Shown here: positions 33,163-42,007 of the stretch, piece after piece
Numbering within the stretch: the stretch's first letter is position 1
How the letters are laid out: every line of letters starts with the position of its first letter
Source: Candidatus Treponema merdequi
GTDB lineage: Bacteria > Spirochaetota > Spirochaetia > Treponematales > Treponemataceae
DNA: 64,000 nucleotides
NCBI GenBank assembly: GCA_018064525.1
Contig: JAGHVB010000034.1
Span: 1-64,000, forward strand
Direction: 5' to 3'
Notes under the pieces: model-generated
Told to the model about the DNA's origin: nothing
Database searches by the model: none
Seen by the model: only the letters and a program-made list of their open reading frames with translations
Program-made: the position numbers and the translations under genes

Positions 33163-33612
33163 ATGAGAATAGCTGTCACATACGAAAACGAACAGGTTTT
33201 TCAGCACTTTGGTCATACAGAACAGTTCAAAATCTACGAAACACTTGAAAACAATCTTATAGATTCAAAAATTGTCAGCACAAACGGACAAGGACACGAA
33301 TCTCTCGCCGGTTTTCTTAAAAATCACAATGTAGAAATTTTAATCTGCGGTGGAATCGGCGGCGGAGCCATCAACGCATTATCAGAAGCCGGCATCAAAT
33401 ATTACGGCGGAGTTACCGGAAATGCAGACCAGGCAGTAAAAGCATTTCTCGAAGGCCACCTTGAATATAACCCGGATGTCAGATGCAGCCATCACGATCA
33501 CGAAGAAGGTCATGACTGCTCTTCTGGAGAACACAGCTGCGGCTCAGACGGACATAGCTGCGGTGATAAAAGTACAGATTTAAAAAATCAGAAATTTACG
33601 CTTGTTAAATAA
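33163..33612 (+). CDS. NifX/NifB-like (dinitrogenase iron-molybdenum cofactor family) protein with His/Cys-rich tail
   Basis: 149 residues. Residues 1-105 are a single NifX-type domain: MRIAVTYENEQVFQHFGHTE, ILICGGIGGGAINALSEAGI and YYGGVTGNADQAVKAFLEG. The last 40 residues are packed with His and Cys (CSHHDHEEGHDC, EHSCGSDGHSCG) and probably bind metal. No nitrogenase gene is present. Such proteins are widespread in anaerobes outside nitrogen fixation and are thought to handle Fe-S or metal clusters. Single gene with its own promoter. Confidence 0.85.
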   Translation: MRIAVTYENEQVFQHFGHTEQFKIYETLENNLIDSKIVSTNGQGHESLAGFLKNHNVEILICGGIGGGAINALSEAGIKYYGGVTGNADQAVKAFLEGHLEYNPDVRCSHHDHEEGHDCSSGEHSCGSDGHSCGDKSTDLKNQKFTLVK

Positions 33613-33630
33613 ACTGATATTTTTTAACTA

Positions 33631-35112
33631 TCAGACTATTTTCCACGCGTGATTCATCGGGCCGCTTCCTTTTCCGAGATCAAGCATTGCAGAAAGTGCG
33701 CCCGAAATATATTCCTTTGCCAGTTCTACACTTTTTTCCAGAGAAAAACCTTTTGCAAGATTTGATGCAATTGCGCTCGAAAGAGTGCAGCCTGTTCCGT
33801 GGGTGTTCGGATTATCAATACGGTTACCTTTAAACCATTTGTATTTACCGTCTTCGTAAAGAAGATCATTTGCATCGTTTAAACTGTGACCGCCTTTACA
33901 AAGTACTGCTACGGAATATCTTCTGCTGATTAATTCTGCGGCATTTATCATATCGTCTGCAGTTTTTATTTTTGTATCAGATAGAATTTCTGCTTCGGGA
34001 ATATTCGGCGTAACGACAGTCGCAATATTAAGAAGTTCATTTTTCAAAACTTCAATCGCATCATCTGCAATCAGTTTTGCTCCGCTCGTCGCAACCATTA
34101 CAGGATCAACAACAATATTTTTAACTTTGTAAAATTTCAAACGATCTGCAATAACTCTGATAAGACCCGCGTCACTGACCATTCCGATTTTTACACTGTC
34201 AGGAAAAATATCTGAAATATTTGCATCAATCTGTTCTTTTAAAAACTCAGGAGTCACATTCATAATTGAAAAAACTCCTGTCGTGTTCTGCGCTGTCAAA
34301 GCAGTTATCGCACTCATTGCATAAACACCGTTGCAGGTCATTGTCTTTATGTCAGCCTGAATTCCAGCTCCACCGCTTGAATCACTTCCGGCAATCGTCA
34401 TCGAAACTTTCATTTTACGATGTAAAAATATCTGACTTTTAAATTCATTTTCATATAAATCTTTTTGAAATAAACTGACACATTTTTCTTTCATCTTACG
34501 AGCAGCACACTCAACATCATCAGCGCCAAATATCGCACTGATAACAGACACACCGCAGATTCCACTTTCACCTAATTCACCGACATTCGACTGATTTATT
34601 CCACCAATTGCAACAACAGGAATTTTTACCGCATCACAAATTGCTTTCAATGTTTCATAAGAAACAGAATCTGCATCATCTTTCGTATTCGTTGCAAAAA
34701 CTGCGCCAACCCCCAGATAATCAGCTCCCTGCTTTTCTGCAAGAAGAGCCTGTTCCACAGTCTGCGCTGAAACGCCCAGAATCGCATCATCGCCGATAAT
34801 TTGACGCACATTAACAGCGTTCATATCACTCTGTCCGACATGAACACCATCCGCTCCACAAGCCTTCGCAATTTTTACATTATCATTTATCACAAACGGA
34901 ACATTATATTTTTTACAAACCTCTTTTACTTCAAGCGCAAGCTGTAAAAATTCTTCTTCACTGCAATTTTTTTCCCTGAGCTGAACAAAAGTAGTTCCGC
35001 CTTTGATTTCTTTTTCAACAACCGAAGAAAGCGATTCATTTTTTAACCAGTGTCTGTCTGTAACAGCATAAAGACAAAGCGCTTTTGAAAGTTCTGATTT
35101 ATTTAATTTCAT
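33631..35112 (-). CDS. thiED: Fused thiamine-phosphate synthase / HMP(-P) kinase
   Basis: 493 residues from the ATG at 35112 (GTGAGG upstream; the track start at 35139 is inside thiM). Residues 1-205 are ThiE: LYAVTDRHWLKNESL, FVQLREKNCSEEEF, DGVHVGQSDM and the AIGGINQSN phosphate loop. From about 230 the ThiD half follows: MTIAGSDSSGGAGIQADIKT and the kinase C-terminus NTHGTGCTLSSAIASNLAKG. Together they phosphorylate hydroxymethylpyrimidine and join it to the thiazole phosphate. The gene overlaps thiM by 14 nt and shares its TPP riboswitch. thiC and thiG are absent, which suggests salvage. Confidence 0.93.
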   Translation of the reverse strand: MKLNKSELSKALCLYAVTDRHWLKNESLSSVVEKEIKGGTTFVQLREKNCSEEEFLQLALEVKEVCKKYNVPFVINDNVKIAKACGADGVHVGQSDMNAVNVRQIIGDDAILGVSAQTVEQALLAEKQGADYLGVGAVFATNTKDDADSVSYETLKAICDAVKIPVVAIGGINQSNVGELGESGICGVSVISAIFGADDVECAARKMKEKCVSLFQKDLYENEFKSQIFLHRKMKVSMTIAGSDSSGGAGIQADIKTMTCNGVYAMSAITALTAQNTTGVFSIMNVTPEFLKEQIDANISDIFPDSVKIGMVSDAGLIRVIADRLKFYKVKNIVVDPVMVATSGAKLIADDAIEVLKNELLNIATVVTPNIPEAEILSDTKIKTADDMINAAELISRRYSVAVLCKGGHSLNDANDLLYEDGKYKWFKGNRIDNPNTHGTGCTLSSAIASNLAKGFSLEKSVELAKEYISGALSAMLDLGKGSGPMNHAWKIV

Positions 35113-35962
35113 ATTTTGCCTCACTTTCAAGAATGTCATCTGTCATACAGAAAAGATTATCAATTATTTTTCCTTCTTTCTCTCCAGCAATTCCCATCGC
35201 CGAGATGCACGCTGCAACAGCTTCCAGCTTTTTTTCACGACAGCACGAAACAAACGCACCAAGCATCCCGGAAATCATACAGCCTGTACCGCAGATTTTT
35301 TCCATCTGCTCATTTCCATTTGAAATTACAAAGCAGCGGTCTCCGTCAGAAACAAGATCATATTTTCCTGTTGCTGCAATGATGCAGTTTAATTTCTGCG
35401 CAAGCTGTTTTACGAGAGAAATATTCTGTAAAAGATTTTTTTCTGTGATTGCATCAGAAAAGTTAACATCAACACCAAAAGTATGACCCGCATCACACGA
35501 AAAACTTTTTTCACTTGCAATATCCGAGTCACACGAAATACCCGCAGACTTTTGAACAGATTTCCTTTTACAGAAAACTTCTGCAATTGATTTTATCTCC
35601 GACATATTTCCTTTGATGACATCAAATTTTACTTTTGAAATTAATTTTTTACACGCATCAGTTCTAAACTTTGTCGCACCGCATCCGACAGGATCAAGAA
35701 CTGCAGTTTTTCCAAACTTATTTGCAGTACGGCCAGTTTTAAGCATTGTCCGCAGCGTACGACGGTTTACAGTTCCGATATTAATATTAACTGCCGATGC
35801 CGATTCTGCAAGTTCCACTGCATCACGAAGATCATCAGACATCACGGGACTTGCACCGATTGCGAGAATACAATTTGCGACATCGTTAACAGTTACATAA
35901 TTTGTAAGATTTAAAATTAAAGGTTTCTGACGTTTTATGTCAGAGAGAATTGAATTAATCAT
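35099..35962 (-). CDS. thiM: Hydroxyethylthiazole kinase
   Basis: 287 residues from the ATG at 35962, 5 nt after AGGAAG at the end of the riboswitch; the track's GTG at 35968 falls in the riboswitch itself. ThiM motifs: LILNLTNYVTVNDVANCILA, VLDPVGCGATKFR, GNMSEIKSIAEV and the anion-hole CGTGCMISGMLGAFVS. A Ser/Cys-rich insert of about 25 residues follows GNMSEIKSIAEVF. It phosphorylates salvaged hydroxyethylthiazole. It is translationally coupled to thiED. Confidence 0.92.
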   Translation of the reverse strand: MINSILSDIKRQKPLILNLTNYVTVNDVANCILAIGASPVMSDDLRDAVELAESASAVNINIGTVNRRTLRTMLKTGRTANKFGKTAVLDPVGCGATKFRTDACKKLISKVKFDVIKGNMSEIKSIAEVFCKRKSVQKSAGISCDSDIASEKSFSCDAGHTFGVDVNFSDAITEKNLLQNISLVKQLAQKLNCIIAATGKYDLVSDGDRCFVISNGNEQMEKICGTGCMISGMLGAFVSCCREKKLEAVAACISAMGIAGEKEGKIIDNLFCMTDDILESEAKYEIK

Positions 35963-35967
35963 TTTCA

Positions 35968-36055
35968 CTTCCTACGTTGGCATTATCCAAATCAGGTTAT
36001 AAGGGTAAAGGAAACTCCTACTCTCAGCCGGCCTTGTACCAGCTCCCCATGTTTT
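35968..36055 (-). promoter_or_regulatory. TPP riboswitch (THI element) controlling thiM-thiED
   Basis: Read on the reverse strand, the element contains GGGGAGC, GGCTGAGAG, ACCCTTATAACCTGAT, GGATAATGCC and AACGTAGGAAG in the order and spacing of the thiamine-pyrophosphate aptamer. No intrinsic terminator lies between it and the gene, and the thiM ribosome site (AGGAAG) is the 3' end of the aptamer itself. Ligand binding would therefore hide the ribosome site, i.e. translational control. Confidence 0.95.
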
Positions 36056-36192
36056 TATGATGTGATATTAATTATTTTTTAATGGAATTTCAAGAGAAAA
36101 TTTTAAACCAAAATCTCAAAATTCTTAATTTTCTACAAAATATAAATTTTCTCTTTACTAATTCCACTTTTACATATTAAAATTACCCATAT

Positions 36193-37581
36193 ATGACTAT
36201 ACAAGAGTTGAACACAAAAACTATGCAATGCAGCGGCTCCTATAACATAAAAAATTTCTGGGTGTTTAAGGACGATTTATTTGCTTTATCAAACAAAGAA
36301 CTTCTCAACTATCCTTACTGTCTTGTTGCAAAATATTGCTGCCATCTGATGGCCGGAAATATTGATAGCGCAGAAGAAATTCTTAAACTCTTTCCAGAAA
36401 ATTCTCTGCTGCAGCTTGGATGTGAAATCGTAAATCCAAACATCACCTGGAAAAGATTCATTCACATAATGCAGTATCTCGTTAAAAATGACATGTTTAT
36501 TCCTTATGTCCAGCTTTCTGTAGGAAGACCTTCATTAATGAACGGATTTAATGATTTTACAAGAATCTGGCCTTTATTTCCTAAATATAAAAATGTATTT
36601 TTAAATTCAATTGGTCATATTTATGGAACTGATAATGCAGAACATCTTTATGACTTAATGATTGCAGAATCTTATTACCAGAAAAATAATCTTATTGAAG
36701 CAGAAAAACTCGTTACAAAAAGTTTAAAAGACTTTGATAATAACAAAGACAGCCGTTTTCTTTTTATCGCATATCACCTTGAATATAAAATCCTTCTCTT
36801 CAGCGGAGAGATTTTCAATTCAAAAGGTTATATCAAACAGATGAAGGCATTTCTCAAAAAATATAATACTGCAGAATACGAAATCAACCTTCAAGCCGTA
36901 GAAATGTGGGCAAGCCTTCATGACAATGATTATGACAAAGTTTATGACTGGTATCACAACTGTTCTCCAGATGAAAATGGAAATTTCAATATGATTGATA
37001 CCTACCGCTATCTTATTAAACTCCGCTGTTATTTATTGAATGGTGAACATGTAGCACTGCTTTCACTCGTAGAAAAATTACGACCTCTTTTATCACGGGG
37101 ACGCCGATACATGGACCTTTGTGAAATAGATTTGCTTTTAGCAATGAGCCTTTATGAACAGAAAAAATTTAACGAAGCATTTGATACATTTGAACGTTCA
37201 TTAAATATTGCAAAAAGACATAAATACTACAGACTTATTGGTGACGAAGGAGACCGTGCAGCGCATCTTATAATCGATTATATGAAAAAACGCGGTGAAT
37301 CAAAATTCTTAAAAGATGTTTATGAAATTGCAAGAAAAGTTGCAGTTCTCTCTCCGCTTTACTTACGAAACGAAATAAGAAAAAAATGCAATTTTACAGA
37401 TGAAGAAACAGATATTCTTCGCCTTGTTGAACAGGGCAAAAACCGCAATGAAATTGCAGAACTCTTTTTTATCTCGGAAAATACTGTTAAATATCATTTA
37501 AAAAAAATCTATTCCAAGCTTGGCGTAGATTCTGCAAATAAAGCAGTGTGGAAAGCAAAATTATACGGAATTATTAAATAA
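36193..37581 (+). CDS. LuxR-type transcriptional regulator with TPR-like sensor domain
   Basis: 462 residues. The C-terminal 65 residues are a LuxR helix-turn-helix: FTDEETDILRLVEQGKNRNE, IAELFFISENTVKYHLKKIY, SKLGVDSANKAV. The preceding ~390 residues are helical with tetratricopeptide-like repeats (LYDLMIAESYYQKNNLIEAE; LLLAMSLYEQKKFNEAFDTF), as in the MalT C-terminal part, but there is no Walker A ATPase. The signal is unknown. No Shine-Dalgarno; TATTAA is 12 nt upstream. It diverges from the thiamine operon and ends at a strong bidirectional terminator. Confidence 0.82.
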   Translation: MTIQELNTKTMQCSGSYNIKNFWVFKDDLFALSNKELLNYPYCLVAKYCCHLMAGNIDSAEEILKLFPENSLLQLGCEIVNPNITWKRFIHIMQYLVKNDMFIPYVQLSVGRPSLMNGFNDFTRIWPLFPKYKNVFLNSIGHIYGTDNAEHLYDLMIAESYYQKNNLIEAEKLVTKSLKDFDNNKDSRFLFIAYHLEYKILLFSGEIFNSKGYIKQMKAFLKKYNTAEYEINLQAVEMWASLHDNDYDKVYDWYHNCSPDENGNFNMIDTYRYLIKLRCYLLNGEHVALLSLVEKLRPLLSRGRRYMDLCEIDLLLAMSLYEQKKFNEAFDTFERSLNIAKRHKYYRLIGDEGDRAAHLIIDYMKKRGESKFLKDVYEIARKVAVLSPLYLRNEIRKKCNFTDEETDILRLVEQGKNRNEIAELFFISENTVKYHLKKIYSKLGVDSANKAVWKAKLYGIIK

Positions 37582-37599
37582 AGAAATTTTTATAATTAA

Positions 37600-37639
37600 A
37601 AAGGATGCTTTCAGTAAAATACATTTGAAAGCATCCTTT
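37600..37639. terminator. Bidirectional terminator
   Basis: AAAGGATGCTTTCA and TGAAAGCATCCTTT form a 14-bp perfect stem with a 12-nt loop, flanked by A and T runs, between the convergent regulator and ettA genes. Confidence 0.92.
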
Positions 37640-37642
37640 TTT

Positions 37643-39379
37643 TTATCTTGTCATCTTGCGGTAAACAGTCCGTTTTGGAACTCCGGCTTCTTCACCAAAC
37701 TGTTCTTTCTTCCATTCTGCATACTCAGACCAGTTTCCTTCAAAGAACCTTACTTCTGAATTATTTTCAAATGCAAGAATATGTGTACAGATTCTGTCGA
37801 GGAACCAGCGGTCATGACTTACAACCATTGCGCATCCTGCAAAATCTTCAAGTGCTTCTTCAAGTGCACGCACTGTCTGAACATCGAGATCATTTGTCGG
37901 TTCGTCAAAAAGAAGAACGTTTCCGCTTTCCTTTAACATCATTCCAAGATTAAGACGGTTTTTTTCACCGCCGGAAAGAACGCTTACTTTTTTATTCTGA
38001 TCAGGTCCTGCAAAGTTGAACCATCCGCAATATGCATGAGCATTAACTTCGCGGACACCGCCTTCAAGAGCATGACCTTTTTCATCAACGGCACCAAGTT
38101 TAACAAGATCGCCGCCCCCGCCCAAAGTCTCATAAACTGTCTTATTCGGATCAAGACCTGTTCGCATCTGATCAACATAAACAAGCTTAACAGTCTGTCC
38201 GATTTTAATTGAACCGCTGTCAGGTTTTTCACCGCCTTCCTGACCTGCAGCATCAACTATCATCTTAAACAATGTAGTTTTACCTGCACCGTTAGGTCCG
38301 ACAATTCCGACAATTGCGCCGGCTGGAATATGCACATTAAGATTTTCAAACAAAAGTTTGTCACCGAATGATTTAGAAAGTCCTTCAAAATCGATAACCT
38401 GATTTCCAAGTCTAGGTCCTGCAGGAATCGAAATCTGAGTATCTTTAAGCTGAGTCTTTGCACCCTGAGCCATCAATTCGTTGTACTTTGTAATGTGTTC
38501 CTTGTGCTTTGCCTGACGACCCTTTGCACCCATATGAATCCATTCCAATTCCTTCTGAATTTCTTTCTGGCGTTCTGATTCATGCTTGTTTTCAAGAGCC
38601 ATTCTCTGGTTTTTCTGTTCAAGCCATGATGAATAATTTCCTTTGAATGGATAACCTTCACCACGGTCAAGTTCCAGAATCCAGCCTGCAACATCGTCCA
38701 AAAAGTAACGGTCATGAGTAATTGCAATTACAGTTCCAAGATAATCGTGAAGATGTTTTTCAAGCCATGCAACTGTTTCTGCATCAAGATGGTTTGTCGG
38801 TTCATCAAGGAGAAGAATATCTGGTTTCTGAAGCAGAAGACGGCACAAAGCAACACGACGTCTTTCACCTCCAGAAAGAACATCAACAACCTGCTCAGCA
38901 GGAGGACAACGGAGAGCGTCCATTGCAAGTTCAAGATTTGCATCAAGATTCCATGCATCTGCAAGATCAAGCTTTTCCTGAAGTTCAGCCTGACGTGCAC
39001 AAAGCTTATCAAAATCAGCATCCGGATCTCCGAACGCTTCGTTAACTTTATCAAATTCAGCAAGAAGGTCTGTAATCGGTTTTACACCTTCTTTAACAAC
39101 ATCCATTACAGTTTTTCCAGGTTCAAGATACGGCTCCTGTTCAAGATAGCCGATTGTATAACCCGGAGCGAGTGTTGTTTCGCCCGTAAAATCTTTATCA
39201 ATACCTGCAAGAATTTTAAAGAGACTCGATTTTCCAGAGCCGTTAGGACCGATGACACCGATCTTTGCGCCATAGTAATAAGAAATGCCGATGTTTTTAA
39301 GAACAACTTTTGTTCCATACGCACGGCTTACATCATTCATTGTGTAAATAATTTTTTTATCATCAAATGTCTTTGCCAT
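37643..39379 (-). CDS. ettA: Energy-dependent translational throttle protein EttA (ABC-F)
   Basis: 578 residues with two ABC ATPase domains and no membrane segments. First domain: GPNGSGKSSLFKIL and LSGGERRRVALCRLLL, Walker B ILLLDEPTNHLD. The linker with KGRQAKHKEHITKYNELMAQ is typical of EttA. Second domain: GPNGAGKTTLFKMI and LSGGEKNRLNLGMML. ABC-F EttA binds the ribosomal E site and controls entry into elongation with ATP/ADP levels. No ribosome site is clear; TATAAA is 8 nt before ATG. Many long shadow ORFs on the other strand come from its biased codons. Confidence 0.94.
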   Translation of the reverse strand: MAKTFDDKKIIYTMNDVSRAYGTKVVLKNIGISYYYGAKIGVIGPNGSGKSSLFKILAGIDKDFTGETTLAPGYTIGYLEQEPYLEPGKTVMDVVKEGVKPITDLLAEFDKVNEAFGDPDADFDKLCARQAELQEKLDLADAWNLDANLELAMDALRCPPAEQVVDVLSGGERRRVALCRLLLQKPDILLLDEPTNHLDAETVAWLEKHLHDYLGTVIAITHDRYFLDDVAGWILELDRGEGYPFKGNYSSWLEQKNQRMALENKHESERQKEIQKELEWIHMGAKGRQAKHKEHITKYNELMAQGAKTQLKDTQISIPAGPRLGNQVIDFEGLSKSFGDKLLFENLNVHIPAGAIVGIVGPNGAGKTTLFKMIVDAAGQEGGEKPDSGSIKIGQTVKLVYVDQMRTGLDPNKTVYETLGGGGDLVKLGAVDEKGHALEGGVREVNAHAYCGWFNFAGPDQNKKVSVLSGGEKNRLNLGMMLKESGNVLLFDEPTNDLDVQTVRALEEALEDFAGCAMVVSHDRWFLDRICTHILAFENNSEVRFFEGNWSEYAEWKKEQFGEEAGVPKRTVYRKMTR

Positions 39380-39453
39380 GGGTTTAGTTTATATGAAAAA
39401 TAAGATATAGTATAGAATCAAATACTGAAATTTCTTTTTTAAAATTTAGTGGA

Positions 39454-39606
39454 ATGAAACGCTTAACGAAATTTTTTTTAGTACTAATTTCTCTTATCTC
39501 ACTTACATCTTCTGCAAAACAAAATTTCAATCAGACATTTCAAATACTTCTTTCTGAATCGAAAATAATTTTATACTTACAAATTTTTCAAACATCTTTA
39601 TACTGA
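39454..39606 (+). CDS. Small ORF with signal peptide, 50 residues
   Basis: Not in the ORF track because it is short. MKRLTKFFLVLISLISLTSS followed by AKQ is a good signal peptide with cleavage after SSA. The remaining ~28 residues are not distinctive. The start has only a weak GTGG upstream and the ORF lies between the ettA start and a micro-ORF. It may be a small secreted peptide or the stub of a lost secreted-protein gene; I favour a stub. Confidence 0.35.
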   Translation: MKRLTKFFLVLISLISLTSSAKQNFNQTFQILLSESKIILYLQIFQTSLY

Positions 39607-39727
39607 CTTTGTTATTTTCATTCTGCAGCATAATTATTTTCTGTAAAATTTTATTACATTTCAAATACAAACATCTCTTAATTTTCCAACAAACAATTAA
39701 ATATCTCATTTTAACAAGGAGTTTTTC

Positions 39728-39799
39728 ATGATAAAAATTCTTATTGGACTTGGAATTTTCACTGTGGCTTGCTTCATATTTGCATGGCTTTTCAGTTAA
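39728..39799 (+). CDS. Micro-protein, 23 residues, single membrane segment
   Basis: MIKILIGLGIFTVACFIFAW then LFS, stop. The ORF is preceded by AAGGAG exactly 6 nt before ATG, one of the best ribosome sites in the window, and is followed by a terminator 37 nt after its stop. The peptide is almost wholly one transmembrane helix with a single Lys near its N-terminus. It resembles the small membrane proteins known in other bacteria in general form only. It was missed by the ORF track because of length. Confidence 0.55.
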   Translation: MIKILIGLGIFTVACFIFAWLFS

Positions 39800-39835
39800 A
39801 AAATGTTTTTTTACTAAATATAATTTAAACAAAAA

Positions 39836-39871
39836 AATACCCCAAAATCAGTCTCCTGTTTCTGGGGTATT
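39836..39871. terminator. Bidirectional terminator
   Basis: AATACCCCA pairs with TGGGGTATT, with an inner CAG/CTG pair closing a 4-nt loop. Seven T follow on the reverse strand and a T-rich stretch on the + strand, so it can end both the micro-ORF and the 39899-40297 gene. Confidence 0.85.
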
Positions 39872-39898
39872 TTATTTTAATCTTTAAGTTAAGAAAAA

Positions 39899-40297
39899 TT
39901 ATTTCTTCAAAGTTCCAACAATTGCAACAACCCATCCTGCGAGTAAGCAGTAGAAGCCAACTGTTGCATGTTTGAGAATTCCTTTTCCGATTGCTTTATA
40001 AATTCCACCGTTTGTTAAGAAACCAACAACGAGAATTACGCCACCGACAATGCTCAAAAGTAAGAAAACAAATTTCAAACCAGAAAGCTGTGGCAAAAAG
40101 CATGCTGCGAGACCTGCAATTCCACCAACGATAATAAAAAGAGCTCCGATTGTTACAAATCCTGAATTCTTAAAATTGATAAATTTAAATCCGTTTGAAG
40201 AACCCAAAAATCCAGAGAACATCGGCAAACAGAATCCGATTACTACAAGTGCCATACCAATGAGATAAAGCAAATTTAAACTTGTTTTTTTAGCCAT
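39899..40297 (-). CDS. Four-helix membrane protein of unknown function
   Basis: 132 residues with four hydrophobic segments (LNLLYLIGMALVVIGFCLPM; FVTIGALFIIVGGIAGLAAC; FVFLLLSIVGGVILVVGFL; FYCLLAGWVVAIVGTL) and short loops. I recognise no family motif. A strong AAGGAGG ribosome site precedes ATG and a terminator follows, so it is a real, singly transcribed gene. Confidence 0.75.
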   Translation of the reverse strand: MAKKTSLNLLYLIGMALVVIGFCLPMFSGFLGSSNGFKFINFKNSGFVTIGALFIIVGGIAGLAACFLPQLSGLKFVFLLLSIVGGVILVVGFLTNGGIYKAIGKGILKHATVGFYCLLAGWVVAIVGTLKK

Positions 40298-40362
40298 AAA
40301 ATTCCTCCTTAGCTATTAATATTATAATTATATCACAGCCAGAGAGAAATTTCAAAACTAAT

Positions 40363-42000
40363 TTATTTCTTCATGCTCGCAAACGGATCGACCGTTCTGT
40401 ACATTTCACGCAATTTTGGTTTTTCAATTTTTCCAGTAGGATTACGTGGAACTTTTGCAAAAATGATTTTCTTTGGTCTTTTATATTTTGGAAGTGTCAT
40501 ACAGAAATTATTTACTTCTTCTTCTGTACAAGTCATTCCTTCTTTTACTTCGATGATTGCAGCGGCAATTTCACCAAGTCGTTCATCTGCAAGACCGATA
40601 ACTGCAACATCTTTAACTTTATCAAACTTGTGAATAAAGTCTTCAATCTGAACAGGATAAAGATTTTCTCCACCTGTAATGATGACGTCTTTTTTACGGT
40701 CAACAAGATAATAGAATCCCTCTTCGTCCTGCTGAGCCATGTCTCCTGTGTAGAGCCAGCCTTCGCTGTCGAGAACTTCTTCAGTTGCCTTTGGATTTTT
40801 GTAATATTCAGTCATTACGCCAGGACCTTTGACTGCAAGTTCACCGACTTCGCCAAACTTAACTTCTTTACGGTTTTCATCAACAATCTTAAGTGACCAG
40901 CCGTAGCCTGCAATTCCAATCGCACCAATCTTGTTAGTATTTTCAACTCCAAGGTGAACACATCCAGGTCCGATACTTTCTGAAAGTCCATAGTTTGTAT
41001 CGTAGTCGTGATTTGGAAAATATTTTTTCCAGTCTTCGATTAATTTTTTTGGAACTGGCTGAGCACCGATATGCATCAGTCTCCACTGATCAAGTTTGTA
41101 ATCAGAAATTTTTACATCGCCGCGGTCAAGCGCATCAAGAATATCCTGAGCCCAAGGAACCAGAAGCCATACGATTGTACAATGCTCATCACTTGCTGCT
41201 TTCAAAATGATTTCTGGTTTTGTTCCGCGAAGGAGAACGGCTTTACTTCCAGAAATCAATGAACCAAACCAGTGCATTTTTGCTCCAGTGTGGTAAAGTG
41301 GTGGAATACAGAGGAATGTATCCATGCGTGACTGACCGTGGTGTTTCTGTTCTACGGCTGCAGAATGCATAAGGGAGCGGTGTTTATGAAGAATAGCTTT
41401 CGGAAAGCCGGTTGTTCCACTTGAAAAATAAATTGCACCAAAGTCATCGTCTGTAATCGGGATGTCGAGGTTGCGGCTCGAGCAGTTCATAACAAGCTGG
41501 CTGTAGTCTTCGGCAAAAGTCGGACAAGTTCCATTTCCAACGAAAAGCAGAAGTCTGTGTGAAATAAGTTTGTCTGCAATCTCTTCGATACGGCCGATAA
41601 ATTCCGGACCGAAAACTAAAACAGAAATATCTGCAAGATTTACACAGTAATCAATTTCATCTGCCGCATATCTGAAGTTAAGTGGAACTGCAAGAGCGCC
41701 AGTCTTTAAAATTCCAAAATAAATCGGAAGCCATTCAAGGCAGTTCATCAGAAGGATTCCGACTTTGTCGCCTTTTTTTACACCGCGCTCAAGCAAAAGA
41801 TGAGCAAAGCGATTTGCTTTTTCGTTGAATACATGCCAGCTGATTTCGCGGCGGTAAGGCATAAACGGTTCCGGCTGAGTCAAATCGTATTCTTTCCAGG
41901 TAATACGGCGGGTGTCTTTAACTTCCGGGTTAAGTTCAACTAAAGCAATGTCATCACCAAATTCTTTTGCATTGCGTTCAAGATATTGAAAAATAGGCAT
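40363..42000 (-). CDS. AMP-dependent acyl-CoA synthetase
   Basis: 545 residues of the ANL superfamily. Motifs: YFSSGTTGFPKAILHKH (ATP loop), YGLSESIGPG, YTGDMAQQDEEGFYYLVDRK and the C-terminal PRNPTGKIEKPKLRE with the catalytic Lys. The layout fits medium/long-chain or aromatic acid CoA ligases; the substrate is not clear. It activates a carboxylic acid as acyl-AMP and then acyl-CoA. It might feed the polyene pathway, but it is 17 kb away and pathway ligases there already exist. Its ribosome site GAGGA lies in the 3' arm of a terminator-like hairpin shared with mtnN. Confidence 0.88.
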   Translation of the reverse strand: MPIFQYLERNAKEFGDDIALVELNPEVKDTRRITWKEYDLTQPEPFMPYRREISWHVFNEKANRFAHLLLERGVKKGDKVGILLMNCLEWLPIYFGILKTGALAVPLNFRYAADEIDYCVNLADISVLVFGPEFIGRIEEIADKLISHRLLLFVGNGTCPTFAEDYSQLVMNCSSRNLDIPITDDDFGAIYFSSGTTGFPKAILHKHRSLMHSAAVEQKHHGQSRMDTFLCIPPLYHTGAKMHWFGSLISGSKAVLLRGTKPEIILKAASDEHCTIVWLLVPWAQDILDALDRGDVKISDYKLDQWRLMHIGAQPVPKKLIEDWKKYFPNHDYDTNYGLSESIGPGCVHLGVENTNKIGAIGIAGYGWSLKIVDENRKEVKFGEVGELAVKGPGVMTEYYKNPKATEEVLDSEGWLYTGDMAQQDEEGFYYLVDRKKDVIITGGENLYPVQIEDFIHKFDKVKDVAVIGLADERLGEIAAAIIEVKEGMTCTEEEVNNFCMTLPKYKRPKKIIFAKVPRNPTGKIEKPKLREMYRTVDPFASMKK

Positions 42001-42007
42001 AAAAAAT

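Noticed and set aside
33163-33612. Nitrogen fixation function
   Set aside because: NifX-type domains occur widely in non-fixing anaerobes, and no nif genes are present in the window.
38714-39403. 229-residue + strand ORF opposite ettA, and similar long shadows at 37648, 38722 and 38728
   Set aside because: They overlap the clearly coding ettA frame, have Cys/Phe/Lys-rich composition without motifs, and lack ribosome sites.
39527-39832. 101-residue reverse ORF upstream of ettA
   Set aside because: AT-rich, Lys/Phe-rich composition without motifs; it covers the well-signalled 23-residue + strand ORF.
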